15,207 bases of DNA from the NCBI GenBank assembly GCA_017828935.1, contig JAGAUG010000027.1:1-15207 (forward strand). The letters are read 5' to 3'. Origin of the DNA: Oscillospiraceae bacterium (GTDB lineage: Bacteria > Bacillota > Clostridia > Oscillospirales > Ruminococcaceae). The translations under genes and the position numbers were made by a program. This document shows, piece by piece, positions 1 to 6,039 of this stretch (position 1 is its first letter; each line of letters starts with the position of its first letter). Under the pieces are notes generated by a model that was given only the letters and a program-made list of their open reading frames with translations, made no database searches and was not told where the DNA came from.

Positions 1-76
1 CCCCCCCCGTACCAAATTTTGGTAAATTAAATCCTAAATTATTTTTTAAATTATTTAATTTTTTTATAAAATACAT
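1..76 (-). CDS. N-terminal fragment of an unidentified protein (cut by window edge)
   Basis: An ATG at 76-74 on the minus strand opens a frame that stays open to base 1, giving 25 codons. The peptide begins MYFIKKLNNLKNNLGF and then reads NLPKFGTGGG, a basic, asparagine-rich start followed by a glycine run. A strong AGGAGG (85-90) sits 8 bases before the ATG, and a good promoter lies upstream at 194-222, so the start is well supported although the product is not recognised. The glycine run comes from a homopolymer of eight G (C on the plus strand) at the very edge, so the length of that run and the frame beyond it should be treated with care. Confidence 0.55.
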   Translation of the reverse strand, partial: MYFIKKLNNLKNNLGFNLPKFGTGG

Positions 77-187
77 AAAAATTTCCTCCTGAATTAATAA
101 TTAAAATTTTTTTGGCTCCGTTCTTAATAGAGCTGGACAGCGTAAGCTGGACTGAGGGTAGATTTCTTGAGGACTAGGCTTATTCTA
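77..187 (-). other. 5' leader of the edge gene, GC-richer and possibly structured
   Basis: This stretch lies between the predicted transcription start (about 187) and the AUG of the edge gene. Bases 112-180 are clearly richer in G and C than the flanking DNA, which usually marks a structured or conserved RNA. On the minus strand it holds two copies of GUCCAGCU 14 nt apart, a short CAGC/GCUG hairpin and a GCUCU/GGAGC hairpin. I compared it by eye with the common riboswitch and T-box signatures I know and found no match, so no class is assigned. Read on the plus strand, the CAGC hairpin would have a GNRA-type GUAA loop, so a plus-strand RNA is not excluded. Confidence 0.35.
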
Positions 188-193
188 ATATTT

Positions 194-222
194 ATTATAA
201 TATATTTTTTGTTATAAATCAA
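194..222 (-). promoter_or_regulatory. Sigma-A-like promoter for the edge gene
   Basis: On the minus strand there is a -35 TTGATT (217-222), a 17-base spacer and a -10 TATAAT (194-199). The predicted start of transcription is near 187. It lies after the murA terminator, so the edge gene is transcribed on its own. Confidence 0.65.
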
Positions 223-269
223 GTGTTTTTATAAAAAATTTTTTAGTAAATTTTTAGATTTAAAATCTA

Positions 270-295
270 AAAAATCGCCTCTAATACTAGAGACG
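270..295 (-). terminator. Rho-independent terminator of murA
   Basis: On the minus strand CGTCTCTA and TAGAGGCG pair (8 bp with one G-U) around the loop GTAT, followed directly by ATTTTTT. It lies about 70 bases after the murA stop. A second AT-only inverted repeat at 251-273 lies directly downstream and overlaps the T-tract. Confidence 0.8.
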
Positions 296-363
296 ACAAA
301 TCTTTCAAAAATATTTACAGATTTTTTCACTACAACTTTAAATAAAAAACATAAAATATTAAA

Positions 364-1635
364 TCAATTTTTACTAATATCCTTTTCTCGAGATATATCT
401 GCTCCGAGATTTTTTAAAGTCTCTTCTATTTGGTTATAACCTCTATCTATGTGACTAATATCTAAAATTTCTGTTTTACCTTCTGCTGCGAGAGCTGCAA
501 CAACTAACGAAGCTCCTCCTCTTAGATCTGTACAACGAGTTATTGCGCCGCTAAGACTATCTACTCCGTAAACAACAGCAACTTTACCTTCAACAGATAT
601 TTTAGCTCCTAATCTGTTCAATTCGCAAACATGTTTATAACGATTTTCAAAAATATTTTCAACAAAAATACTAGTTCCCTTAGCTAATGTCATCATCGCC
701 ATTGTTGGCGCTTGTAAATCTGTCGGGAATCCCGGATATGGCATAGTCCTAATAGTTGAAATTTTATTTAATCTATCTGTATTTTTTATTTTTATATTTT
801 TTTCGCTAATATTTAATTTACAACCTGCTTCTTCGAAGATTGGCAACATCATTGACAAGTGTTTTGGTTCAACGTTTTTAACTAAAACGTCGCCTCTCGT
901 TATTGCTATTGCCGACATAAAAGTCGAAGCTGCTATTCTGTCTGGAATCACAACATGTTCACATGGGGTTAGCCGAGAAACACCTTCTATATATATGTTA
1001 TCGCTCCCTGCACCTTTTATTTTAGCTCCGCAACTAATTAAAAAATTAGCTAAATCAACTATTTCAGGCTCTCTTGCTGCGTTTGTAATTATTGTTTTGC
1101 CCTTGGCGCTAGCTGCCGCTAGTAATATATTTTCAGTCGCTCCAACGCTCGGAAAAGACAACGCTATTTTAGAGCCCTTTAACTTGTTTTTTACTGAGCA
1201 ATTTAAAAAACCGTGTTCTTCTGTTATTTCAACGCCCATTTTTTTTAGAGCAGCAATATGAAGATCTATCGGTCTTGGTCCAAGTTCACAGCCTCCTGGA
1301 AACGACAATTTTGTTTTTTTACACCTAGCCAAAAGTGCTCCTAAAAATATAATCGATGATCTCATCTCGTGCATCAAATTTTCTGGTATATCTGAATTAA
1401 TAATATTAGTTGAATTAACAGTTACGGTATCTTTATCTTGACTTACTTTACAACCTAAATATTTTAAAATCTTAATCGAAGCCTCAACGTCTGAAAGCTG
1501 GGGACAATTATGTATAATCGTTTCTCCTCTACACATTATCGTAGCCGCTAATATTGGCAACGCACTATTTTTTGCTCCATGAATAAATATTTCTCCTTCT
1601 AATTTTTTCCCTCCGGTTATAACTAGCTTAGACAA
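364..1635 (-). CDS. murA: UDP-N-acetylglucosamine 1-carboxyvinyltransferase (MurA)
   Basis: MurA transfers enolpyruvate from PEP to UDP-GlcNAc, the first committed cytoplasmic step of peptidoglycan synthesis. The 423-residue length is normal for the family. Visible motifs are K22-N23 in HGAKNSALPI, R92 in the MRSS segment, the catalytic loop PGGCELGPRP with Cys116 (the fosfomycin-target cysteine is kept), D306 in GFPTDLQAP and R398 near the end. The start is TTG, preceded by GAGGTGA six bases upstream; no ATG fits as well. In many Firmicutes murA is followed by spoIID; here a separate transcription unit with an unidentified short frame follows instead. It is transcribed from a promoter that overlaps the divergent trmK promoter. 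Which paralogue (MurAA or MurAB) this is cannot be decided from the window alone. Confidence 0.97.
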   Translation of the reverse strand: MSKLVITGGKKLEGEIFIHGAKNSALPILAATIMCRGETIIHNCPQLSDVEASIKILKYLGCKVSQDKDTVTVNSTNIINSDIPENLMHEMRSSIIFLGALLARCKKTKLSFPGGCELGPRPIDLHIAALKKMGVEITEEHGFLNCSVKNKLKGSKIALSFPSVGATENILLAAASAKGKTIITNAAREPEIVDLANFLISCGAKIKGAGSDNIYIEGVSRLTPCEHVVIPDRIAASTFMSAIAITRGDVLVKNVEPKHLSMMLPIFEEAGCKLNISEKNIKIKNTDRLNKISTIRTMPYPGFPTDLQAPTMAMMTLAKGTSIFVENIFENRYKHVCELNRLGAKISVEGKVAVVYGVDSLSGAITRCTDLRGGASLVVAALAAEGKTEILDISHIDRGYNQIEETLKNLGADISREKDISKN

Positions 1636-1674
1636 AATATTTCACCTCACAAAAAATTTTTTTATTTTTATAAT

Positions 1675-1703
1675 TTTATATCTTGAAAAAATTATTTCTG
1701 CAA
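1675..1703 (-). promoter_or_regulatory. Sigma-A-like promoter for murA
   Basis: On the minus strand: -35 TTGCAG (1698-1703), 17-base spacer, -10 TATAAA (1675-1680). It overlaps the divergent trmK promoter. Confidence 0.5.
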
Positions 1704-1711
1704 GGTATACT
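1683..1711 (+). promoter_or_regulatory. Sigma-A-like promoter for trmK
   Basis: -35 TTGAAA (1683-1688), 17-base spacer, -10 TATACT (1706-1711). The predicted start near 1718 leaves a leader of about 42 nt. Its -35 lies inside the spacer of the opposing murA promoter, and the reverse is also true. Confidence 0.65.
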
Positions 1712-1759
1712 ATGAATAAAATATCTAAATTGCTACAAAATTAAAAAGAGGTCGAAACA

Positions 1760-2440
1760 ATGATAAAATTAGACAATAGACTACAAGAACTATATAATAT
1801 GGTCAGACCTAACTCTAAAGTTGTTGATGTAGGTACAGACCACGGTTATTTAATTACTAAACTAATTTTAGATCAAAAATCAATATCAGGAAAGTGTGTT
1901 GATATAAATATAAAATGCTTAAAAAAAGCCGAAAATTTAATAAATCAATATAATATAAATAATAAAATAAAACTTTCTCTTTCCGACGGACTTCAAGACG
2001 TTTTAGAAACAGAGGTCGACGATATTATTATCGCCGGAATGGGAAGCGAGCTGATAATTAATATATTAAAAAACTGTAATTGGCTTAAAAAAATTAATAA
2101 TAAACATCTAATCTTACAACCAATGAAAAAACCTTGGATTCTAAGAGAATATTTATTCAAAAATAAATTTAAAATAATAGACGAAAAAGTAGTTTTTTCA
2201 AAAAATTTTTTTTATGTTATTATAAAAGCCAAATATACAAATCAAATAATAAATTATACCCCCATCAACATTTTTACTGGTACTTTATTAAATAATAATA
2301 ATCAAGTAACAAAAGATTACTTAAATTTTTTATATAAGAAATTTAAGTGTATTTCTCAAAAAATTTTAGCTAATAATTCAGATATTAAAAAATATCAATA
2401 TTTTAAAACTATTTCTGATCAAATCAAAAAATTTATATGA
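1760..2440 (+). CDS. trmK: tRNA (adenine22-N1)-methyltransferase (TrmK)
   Basis: TrmK (YqfN/COG2384 family) uses S-adenosylmethionine to make m1A at position 22 of bacterial tRNAs. The 226-residue protein starts directly with the Rossmann fold: motif I VVDVGTDHGYL (21-31) is the SAM-binding loop in its family-specific form, followed by the acidic VDI (47-49), then IIAGMGSELI (90-99) and LILQPM (117-122), all characteristic of TrmK. The C-terminal third (about 165-226) is lysine- and asparagine-rich and likely forms the helical tRNA-contacting part. The ATG is preceded by AGAGGT. In Bacillus and many clostridia trmK is paired with the NIF3-like gene yqfO; no such gene follows here, and the next gene is convergent. 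Confidence 0.9.
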   Translation: MIKLDNRLQELYNMVRPNSKVVDVGTDHGYLITKLILDQKSISGKCVDINIKCLKKAENLINQYNINNKIKLSLSDGLQDVLETEVDDIIIAGMGSELIINILKNCNWLKKINNKHLILQPMKKPWILREYLFKNKFKIIDEKVVFSKNFFYVIIKAKYTNQIINYTPINIFTGTLLNNNNQVTKDYLNFLYKKFKCISQKILANNSDIKKYQYFKTISDQIKKFI

Positions 2441-2479
2441 TTTTTATAAAATTTGGAGTAAAATATAAATAACACCAAA

Positions 2480-2594
2480 ATATTAATACCGAGATTTTTC
2501 TAGGTCTTTATCAACCTTCCTCCGCCAAGTTGTAATATGTTTCTAACACAGCTAAAAAAATCGCCCTAAGATTAAGGGCGATTTTTTTAGCTGT
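2480..2594 (+). ncRNA. Candidate small RNA or structured trmK 3' UTR with a C-rich loop
   Basis: Bases 2488-2535 are richer in G and C than the flanks and form two hairpins: ACCGAGA/UCUAGGU (2488-2505, one mismatch, UUUU loop) and CAAC/GUUG (2512-2532). The loop of the second reads CUUCCUCCGCCAA, which is complementary to Shine-Dalgarno sequences. A strong terminator ends the unit at 2594. C-rich single-stranded loops of this kind are typical of Gram-positive regulatory sRNAs. No convincing dedicated promoter is seen, so it may be released from the trmK mRNA 3' end. The 5' end given is approximate. Confidence 0.35.
2548..2594. terminator. Bidirectional rho-independent terminator (20-bp stem)
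   Basis: A perfect 20-bp inverted repeat (2548-2567 with 2575-2594) surrounds the 7-base loop AAGATTA. The GC core is ATCGCCCT/AGGGCGAT, flanked by A7 on the left and T7 on the right, so it can stop both trmK (plus) and the convergent LRR gene (minus). Confidence 0.92.
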
Positions 2595-2646
2595 TAAACT
2601 CTTGGGTCTCTTAAAAATTACTCCAAATAAGAATCAATATCAAATT

Positions 2647-3966
2647 CTAAAATGACTCAAAAGGGCTTTCATATTTATTAATAATATATACATCGTCATT
2701 TTGTAAAGTTTCTAACACTTCGCTCTCAAAAATGTCTCCTGACCGACACAAATACTCTTTATTAGCTGGCATCTTCAATTTTTTCAAATTATTACAATCT
2801 AAAAAAGCGTGCTTATAAATAGTTCTTAAACTACTTGGTATCTCTAGCTCTTCTAAGCTACAGCAATCTCTAAAAGTCATTATTCCTATACTTTCTATTC
2901 CTTCTTTGAGAATAACCGACTTTAAATTTTGACAACCAGCAAATACCCCATTTTCTATGCATCTAACACTCTCAGGGACAATAACACTTTTTAATTTTAC
3001 ACAATCAGCAAAAGCCTGTTCTTTTATTTCTGTCAACGACTCACAAAATTCGATTTCTTGTAAATTTTCGCAACCAAGAAATGCCCATTTTCCAATACTT
3101 ATTATATTATTAAATTTTATTTTTTCTAAACTCGAACACCCTAAAAAAGCATAGTCTAAAACCCGAGTAACATCATATTTTGTATTATTAATCTTTATCT
3201 TATCAGGAATATTTATCTCTTTTTTTACGGTTTCATCACATCCAACAACAACCGCTTCGTCTTGTTGCAAATTATATTTAATATTATTAATTTTATCACA
3301 ATAAACTTCAGATACAATGTCCTTACCTAACAAGTCGTTGATCTCATCTTTGTCTATATTATTACTTGTTTTAATCGTCTTATTCTTATCTATATAATAC
3401 CATTCTTTTATAAATCCCTCTTTTGTTTCTGTCGGTAACTTTACATTATCTAATCCGGAATTAAGAAAAGCTCTACTATCTATTCTAACAACACTACTAG
3501 GAATATCGATATATTTTAAATTTTTACAACCTTCTAAGGCCCACATACAAATATTTTCTAATCCTTCTTCCAATACTAATTTTTTTAAACTAACACAACC
3601 CGAAAAAGCGTTATAAGATAGCGTTTTTATACTACCTGGAATTATTACCTCTGTTAAATCTTTACAATCTTGAAATGCTCCAACTCCGACTTCTATAATA
3701 TCTAATTCTTCACCCATAAAAAACACTGTATCTGGCAAAATCAATCTTCCCCTTGCTTCTTCTTTGTTTATAATCTTTCCAATTTTTGCTTTTCCTAACT
3801 CAGGATAAACAACAAATTCCATTACGCAATTAAAATCACTTTTAATATTATAGTCATCATCTTCTCTAGCAGCACTAGCTAAAATACTTCCTGATAAACT
3901 AAATAACACCACTCTCAAAAATATCCCTAACAAAAAAATTTTTTTTATTATTTTAAGATTTCTCAT
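2647..3966 (-). CDS. Secreted BspA-type leucine-rich-repeat protein (LRR_5)
   Basis: The 439-residue protein starts with a signal peptide: basic MRNLKIIKK, a hydrophobic stretch (about 10-30) and a likely signal peptidase I site after ASA (30-32). The rest is built of repeats of the form AF-x-GC-x-x-L-x-x-(I/V)-x-(I/L)-P, clear at about 97-175 and 272-400 (for example GAFQDCKDLTEVIIP, AFLGCSSLEKI, AFADCVKLKSVIVP). Each repeat block is preceded by a similar beta-rich cap ending in an IPD or LPD segment (about 46-96 and 228-271), so the protein is an internal duplication. No sortase motif, cell-wall-binding domain or lipobox is visible. BspA-like LRR proteins are known surface or secreted proteins of host-associated bacteria, often in protein or host-cell binding; the ligand here is unknown. 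The ATG has AGGAGAG eight bases upstream and a consensus promoter. It sits between housekeeping and sporulation genes and looks like an accessory insertion. Confidence 0.85.
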   Translation of the reverse strand: MRNLKIIKKIFLLGIFLRVVLFSLSGSILASAAREDDDYNIKSDFNCVMEFVVYPELGKAKIGKIINKEEARGRLILPDTVFFMGEELDIIEVGVGAFQDCKDLTEVIIPGSIKTLSYNAFSGCVSLKKLVLEEGLENICMWALEGCKNLKYIDIPSSVVRIDSRAFLNSGLDNVKLPTETKEGFIKEWYYIDKNKTIKTSNNIDKDEINDLLGKDIVSEVYCDKINNIKYNLQQDEAVVVGCDETVKKEINIPDKIKINNTKYDVTRVLDYAFLGCSSLEKIKFNNIISIGKWAFLGCENLQEIEFCESLTEIKEQAFADCVKLKSVIVPESVRCIENGVFAGCQNLKSVILKEGIESIGIMTFRDCCSLEELEIPSSLRTIYKHAFLDCNNLKKLKMPANKEYLCRSGDIFESEVLETLQNDDVYIINKYESPFESF

Positions 3967-4012
3967 TTTTGAAACTCTCCTAATATATTATTAAAAATTA
4001 AAAAACAACTAT

Positions 4013-4056
4013 TAATAAAATATATTCAAATAATATCAAATTAATATATTTTATTA
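4013..4056 (-). promoter_or_regulatory. Stem-loop at the predicted 5' end of the LRR mRNA
   Basis: A perfect 14-bp AT-only inverted repeat (4013-4026 with 4043-4056) with a 16-nt loop starts almost at the predicted transcription start (about 4055). 5'-terminal hairpins are known to protect Gram-positive mRNAs from decay. Because the stem contains only A and T, part of it could be chance. Confidence 0.4.
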
Positions 4057-4061
4057 TATTA

Positions 4062-4091
4062 ATTATACTATTTTGTTGAGATTGTTGTCAA
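4062..4091 (-). promoter_or_regulatory. Full-consensus sigma-A promoter for the LRR gene
   Basis: On the minus strand: -35 TTGACA (4086-4091), 18-base spacer, -10 TATAAT (4062-4067). Both hexamers are exact consensus, the best in the window, which suggests strong vegetative expression. The predicted leader is about 88 nt. Confidence 0.8.
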
Positions 4092-4206
4092 TATATATTT
4101 TTAATAAAATCTAAATATTTTATTTTTTTATATGAATATATTTTATAATTTGGCAAAAAATAAAATCAAGAATTTTTTATAATTTTTTATGGAGAGTGGT
4201 ATTACG

Positions 4207-4977
4207 ATGAAAGAATTAAAAATAAAAACAAAATTACAAGATTTCTTTACTAACAAAGGATTTTTCTTATCTTTAGCAATAAGTCTAACTTTAATTGGTT
4301 CAACTATTTGGGTCGTAATGAATAAATCAATCGACAATACAATTACTAAAAGTTTTAAACTTTCTAAAAATACTAATTTTAAAGATTTAGAAGACTCAGA
4401 AAATTTAGAGAGAGTAGACAATATAGTAAGTAATATTCCTATCGAACCTGATAAAGAACCTAAAATATCTGTTTCTAAAAATTTAAAAAAACAAAATATT
4501 AATTCCAAAGATCAAAATTTGTCTGAGTCTGATTTAAATAATAATCTTGAAGATAATCAAGAAAATATTTTATTTGTACCGCCGGTTTCTGGAAAGATTA
4601 TCAACGACTTTAGTAACAACGAATTAGTAAAAAACAAAACACTATGCGACTGGAGAGTTCACAACGGTATTGATATCTCAGCACCTCAAGGAACACCAAT
4701 AAAAGCAATTGCTGACGGCGAAGTAATAAAAATTTATTCTTGTCCGATCTTAGGGATTTGCGTTGAAATCGAACACGCTAATAATATAAATAGCATCTAT
4801 TGCGGACTCAATAAAAATTTAAACATCAAAGAAGGCGACAGTGTTGAAGCTGCTGACGTAATAGGCTCTATCGGCAATACTGCCGCAGGAGAATCCGAAC
4901 TTGGTCCCCACTTACACTTAGAAATTAAAGAAAATGGCGAAAAAATTAATCCGCTATCAAAAATAAAAATTTATTAA
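4207..4977 (+). CDS. spoIIQ: SpoIIQ-type membrane-anchored M23 (LytM) protein
   Basis: SpoIIQ is made in the forespore, crosses its membrane once, and binds SpoIIIAH in the intermembrane space to build the engulfment channel. The 256-residue protein has a short basic N-terminus, one membrane segment (about 18-38), a charged, low-complexity linker (40-122) and a LytM domain (123-256). The zinc ligands are complete: H152 and D156 in HNGID, and H237 in HLH (235-237). The family's usual catalytic YxHL histidine is glycine here (YCGL, 198-201), so zinc binding with weak or no hydrolysis is plausible. I chose the ATG at 4207 because GGAGAGTGG lies just upstream; the ATG at 4189 has no ribosome site and overlaps that signal. 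gpr follows 28 bases later, fitting a forespore operon. A candidate sigma-F-like promoter (GAATA at 4134, GGCAAAAAA at 4152) has poor spacing. The main alternative is another sporulation M23 protein. Confidence 0.75.
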   Translation: MKELKIKTKLQDFFTNKGFFLSLAISLTLIGSTIWVVMNKSIDNTITKSFKLSKNTNFKDLEDSENLERVDNIVSNIPIEPDKEPKISVSKNLKKQNINSKDQNLSESDLNNNLEDNQENILFVPPVSGKIINDFSNNELVKNKTLCDWRVHNGIDISAPQGTPIKAIADGEVIKIYSCPILGICVEIEHANNINSIYCGLNKNLNIKEGDSVEAADVIGSIGNTAAGESELGPHLHLEIKENGEKINPLSKIKIY

Positions 4978-5005
4978 AAATATAAAAATAATAGAGTAAA
5001 ATTAA

Positions 5006-5890
5006 GTGAATTTAATAAATAATAATTTTAGAACTGATCTTGCAATAGAACTTCAAGAAATAAGTTCTAAAAAATTAGATGGTGTAAGTGTATCTGAAAA
5101 AAAATTTAATAATATAAAAATTTCTAAAGTAAATATAGAAACTGAAGAAGCTGGCCTAAAATTTGGAAAACCTGTCGGTATTTATTATACGATCGAACTT
5201 CCGTCTTTTAGAGAACTTTCGTACTTGACCGACGACGAAATAAAAATAATATCAAATAAAATTTCAAAATTTTTTATTTCTGATAATGATTTAGTTTTAG
5301 TTGTTGGCCTCGGGAATAGAGATATTACTCCTGATTCTGTTGGACCAAGAACTGTTTCTAAAATTATTTCAACTCGACATGTAAAATCAGATATTAATTT
5401 TAGTGATCAATTTAAAAATTTAAGATCTGTTGCCGCGATCGCTCCGGGAGTTTTAGGCCAAACCGGAATAGAAATCTCAGAAATAATAAAAAGTCTGGTT
5501 GAAAAAATAAATCCTTCTGTTGTTATTTTAATCGACGCTCTAGTTTCTCAAAATATAAACAGACTTGGATCTACAATTCAAATATCTAACTCTGGAATCT
5601 CTCCTGGTTCCGGCGTTATGAATCCTAGAAAAGAAATTAGCGAAAAATTACTAGGAGTTCCAATAATTTCTATCGGGATCCCAACAGTTGTCGACGCTAA
5701 AACTATTATTAATAATATAACAAATAATAAAATTAATACAGAATTTTTAGAACAAATATCTCCGATGATTGTTACCCCAAAAGAAATAGATAATATTATA
5801 AAACATTCTAGCAATATTTTAAGTTTAATAATAAATAAAGCTCTTCAATCTAATTTATTAATCGAAGATATTAAGTCTTTAGTTTTTTAG
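5006..5890 (+). CDS. gpr: Germination protease (GPR endopeptidase)
   Basis: GPR is the aspartic-type protease (family A25) that degrades small acid-soluble spore proteins at germination. It is made in the forespore as a zymogen that cleaves itself. Visible motifs: FRTDLAIE (8-15), the short propeptide boundary resembling the SASP cleavage site; VVGLGNRDITPDSVGPRTV (99-117); AAIAPGVLGQTGIE (143-156); LIDALVS (175-181); and QISNSGISPGSGVMNPRKE (192-210). At 294 residues it is shorter than Bacillus GPR (about 370), mostly at the C-terminus. The start is GTG with only a weak ribosome site (TAGAGT about 10 bases upstream). It closely follows spoIIQ and is ended by a terminator. In many Firmicutes spoIIP follows gpr; it is absent here. 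Confidence 0.96.
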   Translation: MNLINNNFRTDLAIELQEISSKKLDGVSVSEKKFNNIKISKVNIETEEAGLKFGKPVGIYYTIELPSFRELSYLTDDEIKIISNKISKFFISDNDLVLVVGLGNRDITPDSVGPRTVSKIISTRHVKSDINFSDQFKNLRSVAAIAPGVLGQTGIEISEIIKSLVEKINPSVVILIDALVSQNINRLGSTIQISNSGISPGSGVMNPRKEISEKLLGVPIISIGIPTVVDAKTIINNITNNKINTEFLEQISPMIVTPKEIDNIIKHSSNILSLIINKALQSNLLIEDIKSLVF

Positions 5891-5900
5891 ATTTTATATA

Positions 5901-5947
5901 AATAAAAGCCCAGTGATTAAAAATAAATTTAGTCACTGGCTTTTATT
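5901..5947. terminator. Rho-independent terminator after gpr
   Basis: AATAAAAGCC-C-AGTGA (5901-5916) pairs with TCACTGGCTTTTATT (5933-5947), a 15-bp stem with one bulged C, ending in a T-rich tract. The A-rich left side makes it potentially bidirectional. It separates the forespore-type unit (spoIIQ-gpr) from the mother-cell spoIIIA operon. Confidence 0.82.
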
Positions 5948-6039
5948 TTATATTTTAATATTTTAAAATTAAGAATATTTTTGGTCTAGCTATAATAAAT
6001 ATTATTTTATAAAACAAAAATAAAAAATAGGCGATAAAA

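Larger units (their letters stand above)
2451..2628. repeat. 178-bp segment bounded by 11-bp inverted repeats
   Basis: ATTTGGAGTAA (2451-2461) and its exact reverse complement TTACTCCAAAT (2618-2628) bracket most of the trmK-LRR intergenic region, including the candidate sRNA and the terminator. This could be a small terminal-inverted-repeat (MITE-like) element or chance. I see no clear target-site duplication. Confidence 0.3.

Noticed and set aside
9..34. Resemblance of the palindrome ACCAAATTTTGGT and the C-run to part of type B RNase P RNA
   Set aside because: The similarity is limited to a short A/T palindrome next to a homopolymer. The other conserved RNase P segments are absent, and the region fits a protein start with a strong ribosome site.
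22..34. 13-bp direct repeat GTAAATTAAATCC near both window ends (also 15144-15156)
   Set aside because: It is mostly A and T and one copy is inside a coding frame; chance is likely and no larger repeat surrounds it.
995..1261. Open frame of 88 codons on the plus strand inside murA
   Set aside because: It is antisense to a clear MurA coding sequence, has no ribosome site and no recognisable product. Other short antisense frames (for example 2957-3154, 5578-5814, 6669-6860, 9906-10100, 11372-11605) were dropped for the same reason.
4134..4160. Sigma-F-like promoter upstream of spoIIQ
   Set aside because: GAATA and GGCAAAAAA partly match, but the 13-base spacing is too short and one key -10 base differs, so it is not listed as a feature.
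4143..4508. Minus-strand frame of 121 codons over the spoIIQ start
   Set aside because: It is a hydrophobic shadow of the SpoIIQ N-terminus and linker in AT-rich DNA, without a ribosome site.
5948..6039. Sigma-E promoter for the spoIIIA operon
   Set aside because: Expected here by function, but no pair of elements matched the known consensus with suitable spacing.
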